A program made the translations under genes and the position numbers. A model generated the notes under the pieces. It worked only from the letters and a program-made list of their open reading frames with translations. It made no database searches and had not been told where the DNA came from. Below, piece after piece: positions 24,301-33,466 of a stretch of DNA of 64,000 bases; within the stretch, counting starts at the first letter, position 1, and each line of letters starts with the position of its first letter. Source of the stretch: Liolophura sinensis (taxonomy: Eukaryota > Mollusca > Polyplacophora > Chitonida > Chitonidae); NCBI RefSeq assembly GCF_032854445.1, contig NC_088302.1, positions 40,862,191 to 40,926,190 on the forward strand, read 5' to 3'.

Positions 24301-24597
24301 AGTGAAATGTGTTAAGAGTTTAAAGAAAGTATGTGATTTTGGGGATTTATGTGTGAAGGGATTAAGCGGCTTAACAACAAGTCCTCACTTTTACCCCTGA
24401 CAGGAGTAGACAGTGTTCCCATCATGACTTCCCTACAGAATTCTCCAGAAGCGGGCACATTCCTTCAAGAACTGCACGGTGAAGCTAAGAAAATCAATAT
24501 CAGAAAGCACCACCAATTCCTGGAGAATGGACTGGAGGAAGATGACTTCAGGGAGAGTTTAGAACACATACAGACATTGTTTCAGTGTTACGATTGA
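5391..24597 (+). CDS. MSTO1: Misato homolog (MSTO1), complete 14-exon gene
   Basis: Misato proteins are tubulin/FtsZ-related factors needed for mitochondrial distribution and fusion and, in flies, for mitotic tubulin assembly. Exons: 5391-5468, 8311-8400, 11343-11455, 12023-12098, 12329-12398, 13560-13710, 15275-15392, 15815-15949, 17100-17252, 17581-17712, 18274-18455, 19888-19989, 21420-21535, 24404-24597. All introns are GT-AG and phases match throughout. The total is 1710 nt, 569 residues plus TGA, against about 570 in human. The N-terminus shows the family signature [20 protein letters not shown]; later landmarks are [58 protein letters not shown] and QSVVLRGI. The ATG sits just before the conserved REI-LQVG core. 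Oddities: tandem copies of the exon 3 acceptor and the exon 12 donor lie inside introns 2 and 12. Exon 4 uses a 'gtaggt' donor. Confidence 0.95.
6090..6180 (+). mobile_element. tRNA-like SINE-type sequence
   Basis: 'tagtgtagtggtgtaagcaa' resembles an A box and 'gaagttcgaatccaaag' a B box, about 40 nt apart. No paired acceptor stem is visible, so a tRNA-derived element is likelier than a tRNA gene. In MSTO1 intron 1. Confidence 0.4.
7160..7338 (+). mobile_element. SINE family 1 copy with (AAAT)n tail
   Basis: Body 'gcaacctgcggatgggcg', 'caccataatgctggtcgtcg', tail 'attcttgagtacgccgtaaa', then an 'aataaataaataaat' run. MSTO1 intron 1. Confidence 0.85.
7752..8278. mobile_element. Non-autonomous element with TTAA ends (527 bp)
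   Basis: Starts 'ttaaaggagaagaaaactt' and ends with its near reverse complement 'aatttttttctcctttaa', each terminus at a TTAA. Terminal inverted repeats plus TTAA match piggyBac-type MITE structure (inference). The inside is noncoding. It ends 33 bp before MSTO1 exon 2. Confidence 0.55.
8864..9217. mobile_element. MITE A, copy 1 (diverged)
   Basis: Inverted ends 'ggagtttgatgttccaactc' and 'gagttcaaacaccaaactcc'. The interior aligns by eye along its full length with 16501-16856 ('acagtcctactgt', 'tttactgatcac', 'caaaaatagttgcct', 'gacaggtcacatg'). MSTO1 intron 2. Confidence 0.6.
9247..9304. repeat. (TA)n microsatellite
   Basis: About 29 uninterrupted TA dinucleotides just before the splice-acceptor array. 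Confidence 0.97.
9471..11342 (+). repeat. Tandem array of the MSTO1 intron 2/exon 3 junction (25 extra copies)
   Basis: Each unit begins with the first part of exon 3 ('ggtgatgtcacattcacacc', '...atatctgttgacct') and ends with the intron 2 terminus ('ctgtgactttgttgttacag'). Unit starts: 9471, 9549, 9617, 9685, 9755, 9833, 9909, 9979, 10049, 10127, 10197, 10275, 10353, 10423, 10501, 10579, 10657, 10735, 10805, 10883, 10961, 11039, 11117, 11187, 11265; the functional copy is at 11343. Spacings are mainly 78 bp (26 codons, frame kept) and 70 bp (8-bp deletion, frame lost, stop at HIC). Copies at the 5' end are more diverged. Acceptors at 11265 and 11187 would add 26 or 52 in-frame residues to MSTO1. 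Confidence 0.97.
12776..13022 (-). mobile_element. SINE family 1, nearly full length
   Basis: Reverse orientation: tail 'ttgattggtgtctcatg', body 'cagcattatggtgggagg', head with 'gagctggattcacag' and 'gtcattgcaccgtgctgg'. MSTO1 intron 5. Confidence 0.85.
13267..13321. repeat. 18-bp triplicate
   Basis: Three perfect copies of 'actagggggtaactcaac'. Confidence 0.95.
13330..13515 (+). repeat. Interspersed repeat shared with 47640-47880
   Basis: Shares landmarks with the second site in the same order: a 'gataaggatttcaaagaaat'-like block, a C-run, 'ccaaaaat', 'ttttttggaggatc', and 'acatatttttaa' before 'tggc'. Unclassified; ends just before MSTO1 exon 6. Confidence 0.5.
13850..14012 (+). mobile_element. 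SINE family 1, 5'-truncated
   Basis: 'gggaaggtctggcagcaacc' to 'attcttgagcacggcat' and a short AAAT tail. MSTO1 intron 6. Confidence 0.85.
14196..14562 (+). mobile_element. SINE family 2 copy
   Basis: A second tRNA-derived family: head 'agcaaagttgttagaacgtc', body 'cttcctcgcttggcgttcag', 'ataatggctcgggcggggcg', 'ttcggtaaggcatctca', tail 'gcccaagcactcactcactc'. Related copies at 19365, 40055 and 43765. MSTO1 intron 6. Confidence 0.85.
14840..15215 (+). mobile_element. SINE family 1 with internal 22-bp expansion
   Basis: Head 'tagcacgatgacccaggagc', body 'gcctgcagatggttgtgggt', tail 'attcttgagtacgtcat'. The normally single 'ggctctg...ggtttcctc' segment is repeated about eight times ('ggctctgagtggtttcctct' plus 'ta') between 14978 and 15150. 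Confidence 0.88.
16001..16200. mobile_element. Inverted-ended element B, copy 1
   Basis: Left end 'cctaattcctcaacctttca', right end 'gtgaaaggttgaagaattac' followed by 'agta'; the ends are near reverse complements. Interior matches 18891-19085 and 62304-62520. MSTO1 intron 8. Confidence 0.6.
16501..16856. mobile_element. MITE A, copy 2, with TA duplication
   Basis: Starts 'gggaagtttcgagttggaac', ends 'gttcgaactggaaactcccc', ~26-bp inverted repeats, flanked on both sides by TA. Size and TA target fit a Tc1/mariner-type MITE (inference). MSTO1 intron 8. Confidence 0.72.
17335..17497 (+). mobile_element. SINE family 1, 5'-truncated
   Basis: 'gaaggtcttccagcagcctg', 'aatgctggccgccgttgt', 'cttgagtacggcgtaaaacc' and AAAT repeats, immediately after MSTO1 exon 9. 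Confidence 0.85.
18891..19085. mobile_element. Inverted-ended element B, copy 2
   Basis: 'ctacctcaacctttttgcat' at left and 'tgtgaaaaggttgggaataa' with 'cagta' at right; interior 'gattgaccagtttcacaaaa' shared with copy 1. MSTO1 intron 11. Confidence 0.55.
19365..19668 (+). mobile_element. SINE family 2 copy
   Basis: Head 'cctcgatagcacagttggta', body 'cttcctcgcttggcgttt' and 'ggctcgggtggggcggctta', tail 'gttaagtacgacattaaacc' and 'ccaagcactcacgcact'. A ~60-bp head segment of the family is missing here. MSTO1 intron 11. Confidence 0.85.
19958..20724 (+). repeat. 59-bp tandem array of the MSTO1 exon 12/intron 12 junction (13 copies)
   Basis: The unit carries the last 32 nt of exon 12 ('tacattactgaaatgttccc', 'caccacactgaa') and the first 27 nt of intron 12 ('gtaagtctgtgtcagatgac', 'agtataa'). 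Copies start every 59 bp from 19958 to 20666. They are nearly identical, with a few single-base variants, so recently homogenised. The true junction is in the first copy (donor at 19990). Use of any later donor would read 'ctg aag taa', an immediate stop. Confidence 0.97.
20915..21048 (+). mobile_element. SINE family 1, 5'-truncated
   Basis: 'agcagcctgccgatggtcgt', 'aatgctggccgccgccgt', 'attcttgagtacaccgtaaa', AAAT tail. MSTO1 intron 12. Confidence 0.85.
21536..24403 (+). other. MSTO1 intron 13, no recognised element
   Basis: 2.9 kb of AT-rich sequence. I see no SINE tail, long tandem array or protein-like frame with splice sites. A 'tcaaccttttcaacctgtaa' at 22068 and 'gtaggttgaaaaattacggt' at 22250 may be the decayed ends of an inverted-ended element of type B. 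Confidence 0.5.
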
Positions 24598-24759
24598 TCA
24601 CCTGGCAAAAAGGTAAGTCAGAATGCAGACTTTTTGATCAGCATCTTTTGGACTTTTGGACAACTCTAAATATGGATCTTGGCTTCTGGGTAGTGATTGT
24701 AGTAGAAGTTGTAGTAGTGTTTTGTCCCACTTTTTTTTGTATACTTCCTAAAGTATAGA

Positions 24760-24765
24760 AATAAA
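24760..24765 (+). terminator. Candidate poly(A) signal for MSTO1
   Basis: AATAAA 163 nt after the MSTO1 stop codon. Only the hexamer is seen; cleavage site not determined. Confidence 0.35.
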
Positions 24766-25829
24766 TTGTGCAATTATCAGAAATAGAGAATCACTTTCAA
24801 ATTTTACATGTAAACATTAACTACTGCATTTCACCTAAATATCAGCATTTTTAAGTACAGGTGTAGCTTATGTCATAGCCTTAGCGTCAGCGTCGGCAAA
24901 CAATAACCCGGAAATCAGTGTTAAACAAAATTGTAGGGGTGATATCTCAAAAAGTACAGCATGTATAGAGCTCAGGGTTTCCACGTATGCAGAACACAGT
25001 AACATGAATGGGATATTCCATCCTTCATGAAATCTGTGTTAAACAATGTTAGGGGTGGTATCTTAAAAAGAACAGCATGTATTGACCTGAAGTTCTGCAT
25101 GCATATAAATGACAATGACACAATGGGGTCGTTTCATCGCTGATACTCTTTGTATATATTAGTTACGGTAAATTACCAAATTCAAGATTTCAATACTTTA
25201 TGTATTGAGATAAAGTTTTGTATTCATGTGTCTCCTACAGGTGAGCTCTTTGGTAGCCTTGGTAACAAATTAAAGTTCAGCAGACACATTTTGTTTGATT
25301 CTGATGGATTCATCTACCTTATAGGGCCACTTGAGAATTTTTTGTGAAGCTTGATTAATTTCTCAACATTTAAAACAATTTATATTATTATGATAGCATT
25401 GAAGTCAGCCAGCTCTGTGTATGTCAGGAGCAAAACTATACTAAAAAGACCCTAAACAAACAAGTCAGCCAAATTTCACTGGCTACTGCACTAGCTTATC
25501 ATATGTACGCAATTCAGTTAATTATACTGATTTTGTCAAAAGAGACATTCTGTCAGAAAAGCTATTAAATCTTGTCATTCATGCCCTGATACATTTGGTT
25601 AAGTGTTGCTTTGTTAGTGCAGTATATACTTTAATTCCTCAACCAATTTACATATGAAGGAACAACTTTATGAACATTTTTAATTTGAAATTAACTTTTG
25701 CTGTCTTCACATTTCCTGTCTTTAATACTGCTCAGCATAACAGAGGTTAGGCCAAGCATTATACCTGTACTGTAATTGACTTGAATGCCTTGCCTGATAC
25801 CTTCAGGCAGCACTAATCCTGTCTGGTCA

Positions 25830-25972
25830 CACTGTGGGAAAGTCTGTCAGCAACCTGCAGACGATTATGGGTTTCCCCCCAGGCTCAGCCTGGGGGGCTC
25901 CCACAATAATGCAGGTCACTGTTGTATAAGTGAAATATTGTTGTGAAACACCAATCAAGTAAATAACTAAAT
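25830..25972 (+). mobile_element. SINE family 1, 5'-truncated and diverged
   Basis: 'gtctgtcagcaacctgcaga', 'cacaataatgcaggtcac', 'gtgaaacaccaatcaagt'. The 'gagtacggc' tail motif is deleted. Confidence 0.75.
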
Positions 25973-26309
25973 TCAGGCAGTATTGGGATTAGGAACCTGT
26001 ACATACCTTTATAACAGGCGTACATCTTAGAACAACACCTGTATAATGTTGAAGATGAAGACCCTAGAAGAAAACCAGTACATGTTCATAGGCTTATTCA
26101 GTGTTAATAGCATCTCGTCTTCAATTCCCCAGCCTTCCTGAGGTGAAGTACATGTGCTAGTGTGTAGGCAGTACTTTGTATTGAGATTCTGGCTGTCTGT
26201 CCCCGAGACCTGGCAGCTGTTCAGGAAGAAGTCTTACCACACATGTATGGCTGTGTATGACAGCTATGTGAAGGCTCAGTGTTATTCAGTCTATTCTGAA
26301 GGTTCTGGA

Positions 26310-26935
26310 GGAATCGAATTACTATCTGAAGGATTGACTGGATTCAACTTGCCATCTGATTTTGTGGCCAGATTCAAATTGCCATGTGAAGGATTGACTG
26401 GATTCCAGTTATCATCTGAACGTGTGGCAGGATTCAAATTATCATGTGAATTTGTGGTAGGATTGAAGTTACCATCTGATTTTGTGGAAGGATTCAAATT
26501 AACATCTGAAGGATTGACTGGATTCAAATTACCAACTGAATGTGTGACAATTCAATTTATCATCTGAAGATATGACAGGACTCTAGTAACTCGTACTAAT
26601 AGAAAGTGTGACAAGATTCAAATTACCATCTGAAGTCATGGCAGGGTTCAAGTTGCCATGTGAAGGTGTGCCAGGATTCCTATTGTCCTCTAAAGGTGTG
26701 CCGGGATTCCTATCGTCCTCTAAAGGTGTGCCAGGATTCCTATTGTCCTCTAAAGGTGTGCCAGGATTCCTATCGTCCTGTAAAGGTGTGCCAGGGTTCA
26801 TATCGTCCTCTAAAGGTGTGCCAGGGTTCATATCGTCCTCTAAAGGTGTGCCAGGATTCCTATCGTCCTCTAAAGGTGTGCCAGGATTCCTATCATCCTC
26901 TAAATATGTACCGGAATTCAAATTGCCCATACCTC
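26310..26935. repeat. 30-bp array, two sub-blocks
   Basis: 26310-26550: copies of 'ggattcaaattaccatctga' plus a variable 10 bp. 26640-26930: ~10 copies of 'ctctaaaggtgtgccaggat' plus 'tcctatcgtc'. The 30-bp period keeps frames open on both strands. Decayed relics ('ctgaaggtgtg') continue to about 27390. No ATG context, splice sites or homology favour a protein. Confidence 0.93.
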
Positions 26936-27429
26936 ATTCAGTCACACCTTAATTGAAGGGTCCTGCAGTCAAAGTTAACATCTAATGTGGTGTCTTGTAG
27001 TGTGTAGCAATTTGACTTCTATTTTGAAGGAGCACTATGCTGTAAAAACTGATTTCTGAAGGTGTGCTTTTATTTGAATTGCCATATATAAGTACTCTTT
27101 GATTCGAGCTGACACCTGAAGAGATTCTGTGAAACAAGGGACATGTATATCTTCATGTGCTATGACTTCAGCTACACTTCTTGAAGAAAGCCTACTAAAA
27201 GTATTGCTAGGTGCATGTGTACTATAATACAAACTAACTTCTGGTGGGCTTTGGGAAAACATGCAATGAGGTGTGCTCTAATTCAAGCCTCTTCCTGAAG
27301 GTTCGCAGTGAAACAGTTTACAATAGGAAGGTGTGTTAAGGTGCAGACTAAACCTCTGAAGGTGTGTCCTGATTAAACTTGTGCATGAAGGTGTGCAATA
27401 ATGCTGCAGGTTTATTTAAATAGGCCGAA

Positions 27430-27690
27430 GCCAATTTTGTTTTGTGTTTTACGAGCAAACCAACACTAAAAATCTGAAAATGGGATAAAAATATAACTTA
27501 AAGTCCACCTTTTTATTTGGACCCAACTTGATTTTCCTGTTTCCAAGATTTGATAATCATTTAAATATGTCTTAAACAGGAAGTAGATGATTTTCAATAG
27601 TGAAGGTATCCCTTGAAGGGAGTTCTTCCCGCATGTAACCAGTTTTGCCAACAAATTAGAAATGGCGTTTTTGATTTCAAAGTTGACATT
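27430..27690 (+). repeat. Interspersed repeat family F, copy
   Basis: Shares ordered words ('caattttgttttgtgttt', 'gacactaaaaatc'-like, 'taaatatgtctt', 'ccgcat') with 46800-47050, more loosely with 43430-43690, and in reverse with 30715-30990. Unclassified. Confidence 0.4.
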
Positions 27691-29564
27691 TTCATGTTTA
27701 TTTCTGCATACCTTATTACTCTCATGCATGAAGTTTTTCCAGTGGAAAGGCTAAATATTAGCCACATATATTCCCAGTACATCTTATGTACATGTACATC
27801 TACATGTAAAGTCAAAATTTTTTTTTATTTGTTTAAGGAGTTTCTTGCTGGCTGAGAAGTCCAGACAGCTTCACAGTTGAATCCATCATTACCTTCGGCC
27901 TCACATGTTGTGTTTGAGAACAGCTAAAATAGCGTTCATCCGCAGATATATGCCATGAGGGTTCTGGTATTGTGAAGCAAGTAACAGTTAAACATCTTTA
28001 AGATACTATCCCTTCCTCAGAGTTATGTGTACATTTGGCCTCCTTCACAACAACATAAAGCCATGATCACCAGGCATAATTCAACCCAACAGACACTGCA
28101 GAAATGTGTGTCTGCTCTGAAGTTTCCTTATTGAGATTTTGATACAAGCTTTTTCATGTCTCTATTTCAGTAAAATTTTTTATTTTTATTTACTTGATAA
28201 GGGTTGACACATACTTTCAGTAAATAAGAAACTGTTTGGAAGCAAGTTCACTGTATATTGTTGTGAATGTTTGTATTAAATAATACAATCTGTTTTATAA
28301 ATATGAGATGAATTTGTACTCCTTATTGCTGTGCTTGTTTTTGTTTATTTTTCCCTCTATATGGGTTAATTATTTAAGTCAAAGTGCCAAGGAGAGAATA
28401 AAAAATCTCTCTTATAGTTGGGAGGCACAAGTTCAGTTCAAAGTTTGATGATGCCTGAAGTTATACATTTTACACTCTTCCTTATGGGGGGTCAAGGATT
28501 GTGACTGTGGGTGGCGGAGGTGGGTACGTCATGTGTGGTGCCTTGGTATAGTCAGCAGTAATGATTGGCAAGTATTTTACCAGGAGACACCATTGTGATA
28601 TGACTTACATGTTAACATCGTTTAGCAACATCCAGCAATCTACATGACTTGATTTCATGCTGACTGCTAGGGCCTTGAGGAAACTTAAATCCATTTTTAT
28701 GCACCAAGACGAAAGAGGATAAACTTCAGTATCAATTAATATGTAGTTTTTTTACATCAGGCCACATTATATACTCCTTATCAAGGAATATAAATATAAT
28801 AATGTATAAAACAGAAAACCAAACATTTCAAGTACTTGTATCTTTAAGAACTCTTTGACATGGTTCCCATGTCAAATACATGAAAGTATGTTAATTTTGA
28901 TGCTGGAAAGTCCTTGAAAAAAGGGGTTTTTCTATAATAAAGTCTGAGTGTTAATTTTCAGTGTTAAATATCATATTGCACTGTGTTTGAAATGGATCAA
29001 TAAGTAAGGTATCAAATTACAGTGCATGGGTAATATTCATTATTTTCCACATGAAGATTTTTACTTAAACTGAATGATCCTTGAAAGTGTTGGAAAAGAA
29101 ATTAGGTTGTTGAAAGTCTATGAAAAGCATTTTCTTTCAACCGTGCTTTGATTTGCACTGTCAGCATTTAGAGCATGGTGCATCAGGTGGTTTGTGAGTG
29201 CAGAGAATTTCATTCAGACGCCAGCTGAAAAACAACAAAATCTGATTATTTCAAACCAGCAGATTAGAGTAATTACCTGAGTGAGCCATGATGGAAGTGT
29301 TTACATGCACAGGTGATAACAGGTTTGGAGAAATACACCTAATCAGTGCATCACAATAGGCTTGTAAAACTGCTTTTGCAGAAGCACATAAAGGCCTTAA
29401 AACAATGCTTTTGGTGCCATCGCTAAAGTTTTTCTGCCCATAAATTAATCAAACTCCACGCAAAAATCTTATGTAAGGTGGAGGAATTGCTTAGAATCAA
29501 GAAAATTGTGTCAGCGAAAAAACGCTAAACTTCAGGTGAAATACAGTAATTATGTATATTACAT

Positions 29565-29710
29565 GCACGTGGGACAGTCAGGCAGCAACCTGCGGATGGT
29601 TGTGGGTTTCCCCTGGGCTCTGCCCGGTTTCCTCCCACCATAATGCTGGCCATCGTTGTATAAGTTAAATATTCTTTAATACAGCATAAAACACCAATCA
29701 AATAAATAAC
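29565..29710 (+). mobile_element. SINE family 1, 5'-truncated
   Basis: 'gcaacctgcggatggttgtg', 'cccaccataatgctggccat', 'attctttaatacagcataaa' and an AAAT tail. Confidence 0.85.
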
Positions 29711-30289
29711 TGTATTACATGCGAAGTAAAGCTGTATAATGGATGACATGCATGTTAATTGAGGATCAGGAACACATGAAAGGCTTCTGTTTCTTTGATC
29801 TCTTAATGTCTGAAAGTTAATTGTCCACATTAAAGCAACATTGTACATGCATCATCCATTTACAGTAGTAGCAGTGCAAATGAATGTAGGTTGTAGCATC
29901 TTCCCCATACAGTGCCTTCCAGGAAGATGACTTTTTAAGGGAGGGTAAGGACAAAAGATTTGCTTGGAGTAAAATTTCAAATGGATTTTTCATTTATTAG
30001 TGTTGATGAAATGATTGGTCGTGCAGTCCAAGTAATAAACACTCTATGTGACAAGAGAATAAAGCTGCTTTGTTCTGAAATTTGTGCAGTACTGTATGTG
30101 AAGTTCAATGTTTTATTTAATGTCACATACTTGTGCATGTATGCAAGTAAAAAGAATACTTATTTTAATTGTTTATTTTGTCATGTTGCAAGTGAAGATT
30201 AGTGTTTTGTTGAATGAAATGATACATGTATGTAAATGTGTACAAGTAGGCCTAAAGGGAACATGAGTTTAAATTCTTTGTTGTATTTA

Positions 30290-30465
30290 TTTAATTTATT
30301 TATTTATTTATTTATATGATCGGTATTTTATGCCATACTCAAGAATATTTCATTTATATGATGGCAGCTAACATATTGGTGCGTGGAAACCGGCAGAGCC
30401 TGGAAAAACCACGACCATTCGCAGGTTGCTTGCAGACCTTCCCACGTACATGTATGGCCAGATTA
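30290..30465 (-). mobile_element. SINE family 1, 5'-truncated
   Basis: TTTA-repeat tail, 'tatgccatactcaagaatat', 'gaccattcgcaggttgcttg'; stops at 'acgtacatgtatgg'. Confidence 0.85.
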
Positions 30466-31298
30466 TTGTATTTAAGGTCATTGATTTGTTATTGTGATGT
30501 ACATGTATGCAAGTAAAGGGACAACGAGTGTGAACTCTTAATTGACAGTGCCAGCGTGATGAGTGTAAGTGCCAGCGTGATGAGTGTCAGTGTTTTATTA
30601 AGTCATGTATGTGTGTTTTCAGGATACTAGTGCAAATTCTTCATATGGTATTGTAAGCTGAGGCCAATGTTAGCTTAAGTATAATGTATCCAGACCAATT
30701 TACCAATGTTCTTTTAAGGGCAGAATAAATTTTTTTTTCAATGTCAGAGGTAAAAATAAAATTTGAATATCATCTAATTTGTAGAAAATCTAGACTATCC
30801 TTAACAGATTTTTCCTGTTGAATTTATATTTACACCATCAGATAGCCTTAAAAAAGAAACAGGAAATTTATAAAAACCTCAAGATCGGACAAAGTAAAAG
30901 AGTGACTCTTGAGTTTTATTTTTAATCAATTTTTGGATTATTTAGGGTTAGCTTGTCTGTAAAACACAAAATAAAATTAGTGTAGGCTGATAGGAATTCT
31001 AGATTGGATTCATCATTTTATTGTAAAGTGAATGTGATTGTTCCATTGAGTGTGATATACACAAGTACTTGTAAAGGGAAAGCTTGTTTGATTTGTTCAT
31101 TTTCACTTTTAAGGGAGTGTTTTGCCCATCAGTAAATATGCAGAAAAGTGGGCAGGACCATGGTGGCTTCTTAGTTGCAACATGCTATGAGAAAAGTGTG
31201 TCTTTCAGGTAACTTTTAAGCAAAAGCTTGTATCAGAGTGACATACATTGGATATGACTGAATCAAAGCTTGAAGATAACAAAAAAGGGAAAATATAA

Positions 31299-31541
31299 GG
31301 CCCATATCGTGTACTGGTATATGGGAACACTAGGCGCATATCATGTACTGGTATATGGGAACACTAGGCCCATATCATGTACTGGTATATGGGAGCACTA
31401 GGCCCATATCATGTACTGGTATATGGGAACACTAGGCCCATATCATGTACTGGTATATGGGAACACTAGGCCCATATCATGTACTGGTATATGGGAACAC
31501 TAGGCCCATATCATGTACTGGTATATGGGAACACTAGGCCA
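31299..31541. repeat. 34-bp array, ~7 copies
   Basis: Near-identical copies of 'aggcccatatcatgtactgg' plus 'tatatgggaacact'. Each copy holds the short inverted pair 'cccatat' / 'atatggg', so single strands could fold. Confidence 0.96.
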
Positions 31542-32819
31542 TCGTGCCATTTAATAAGTACATGTTAGGAACATTGATGAATAGACATCCATAGGGAGGT
31601 TTCTGTTATCATTAGCAGTGCATCGGTTTAGTCAGGGGGTTCCTCAGTGCCTTTGAGACACCCTATTTTGACAAAATTAACATGGTAAAGAGGAAATTTG
31701 GAAATGAGGCAACCTGATTTTAATTTCCAGCTAAATCTATGTAGCAGAGAGTCAACACCTAGGACATTATGTATAACTGAACAAGATCTCAGGTCAGTAT
31801 GACTTCAGTTGTGAAGAAATACTTTTTTTTTTGTATTTTGTTTAGTGTGATATTTTTAGCTGTGTGAATTTCTCAGTGTGCCTGGTGAAGATTTTGGAGT
31901 CTTCAGATGGACATGTCATTAAAGGTGATGTTGAGATTTGTCACAATTTACCAGAGGTTTCTCACGATCACCCGTCAGTGGAAATGTCAGTCGCAGGCAG
32001 AGTCATTCTTCTTTAGGCTTCAGCTTTGTCTGTCTTGAGATTGTCCTATCATAAGGGGTACAGTCCACCCCTGGGGGTCATGGCTGAGAAGGGGCTCCCA
32101 TATTGCGAAGCAGAGAAGAATATTGATTATACTTGTGAGATGGAAGCCAGTTGTGGGCTAGATCCTGTGTTTGTGAGTGTGGCTCAACATATAATGCTTT
32201 GCGGCTGCAGTCCAGCATCAGCCCGAGGAGACATTGACGATGCGTAGCCCGTGCAGGGCTGTGTGTTAATTACGGCTCGTGTACACAGCGTGTGGAGGGA
32301 CGGGTCACGCCTGTGTTTGCTGCCCTCCACCGTTGGTTATGTCATCAGCCTGTATAGATCTGTAAACACTCATGCAGGCAGAAGAGCCCTACCCCTCCTC
32401 TGCCATCACCCCTCACTGCTGGGAGCCTCACAGATGTCTATAGATTTCCTGCTTCAGCAGCATAGCCGGATGTATGGGCAGTACACATACACTACAGTGT
32501 ATCGTTTTGCAATTATTGTTCATCACCTAATGAGATGACCAAGATAAAAACAATCGTGCCCAAGGGGGACGAGGAAGGAAGAATTGGGTAGGATAGGTAC
32601 TTGTGTTTTGTCATTTATCATCGTCTTTGAATACACGTCTTGTTATGTTTAACTCTGTGAGCATTAATGTAAAATTCCTAAGCATTGCATAGTCAGAATT
32701 GTTTTCAACAGATACATGTTGTGCTCTAGATCTACTAATCTACTAATGTTAACTATCATTTGTCCTCAGATGTCTAACTGGACAAGCTGACATTTATCTG
32801 TATTGTTGATATAATTGTA

Positions 32820-33300
32820 GCTTGTAGATTGTCCATGTGATTGTAGCGTTTGATTGTCTTGATGATGGTAGCATTTGATTGTCTATATAATTGTGGCATA
32901 ATATTGTCTACTTGTGATTGTGACAGACAATTGTCTGTGGTTTTGACGGGTGATTGTTAATATGCTTTTGACAGGTGATTGTCTATGATTGTGACGTGAT
33001 TGTTTATATGATTGTGAAAGGTGATTGTATGATTGTGAAAGGTGATTGTCTATACGATTGTGACGTGATTGTGTATGATTATGACAGATGATTGTTTATA
33101 TAATTGTGACAGGTGATTGTTTATAGGATTATGAAAGGTGATTGTCTATGATGGTGATGGGATTGTTTATATAATTGTGGCAGGTTGTTGTGTATTATTG
33201 TGACAGGTGAGAGTTTATATGATTGTGACAGGGGATTGTTTATGTGATTGTGACAGCTGATTGTTTATGTGATTGTGACAGGTCATTTCCTATATTATTT
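32820..33300. repeat. ~24-bp degenerate array
   Basis: About 18 loosely conserved copies of 'gattgtgacaggtgattgtt' plus 'tat'; older and more diverged than its neighbours. Confidence 0.88.
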
Positions 33301-33324
33301 GTGGAAAGTGATGGCCCTTTAGTG

Positions 33325-33450
33325 TAATTCTGCAACCTTTTCGCATGTTTGCAATGTGTTTATTCAAGCACATTCTGGAGGCATTATTCTGTATAGGCTG
33401 AAAAAAATTATATTTTTTATGAAGCCCTGAAATCGACCAACCCAACCAAT
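33325..33450 (-). mobile_element. Partial inverted-ended element B
   Basis: Reads in reverse 'attctgcaaccttttcgcat', 'caatgtgtttattcaagcac', 'gcattattctgtataggctg', matching the right half of the copies at 16001 and 18891. Confidence 0.5.
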
Positions 33451-33466
33451 GTAGTGTACAAGTTCA

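Noticed and set aside
26291-26956. 10-residue repeat proteins (GVPGFLSSSK; DDRNPGTPLE)
   Set aside because: A 30-bp unit keeps several frames open at once on both strands; no supporting gene structure.
32026-32538. Possible small gene in a GC-richer island
   Set aside because: Only short open frames, no recognisable motif, no convincing splice sites.
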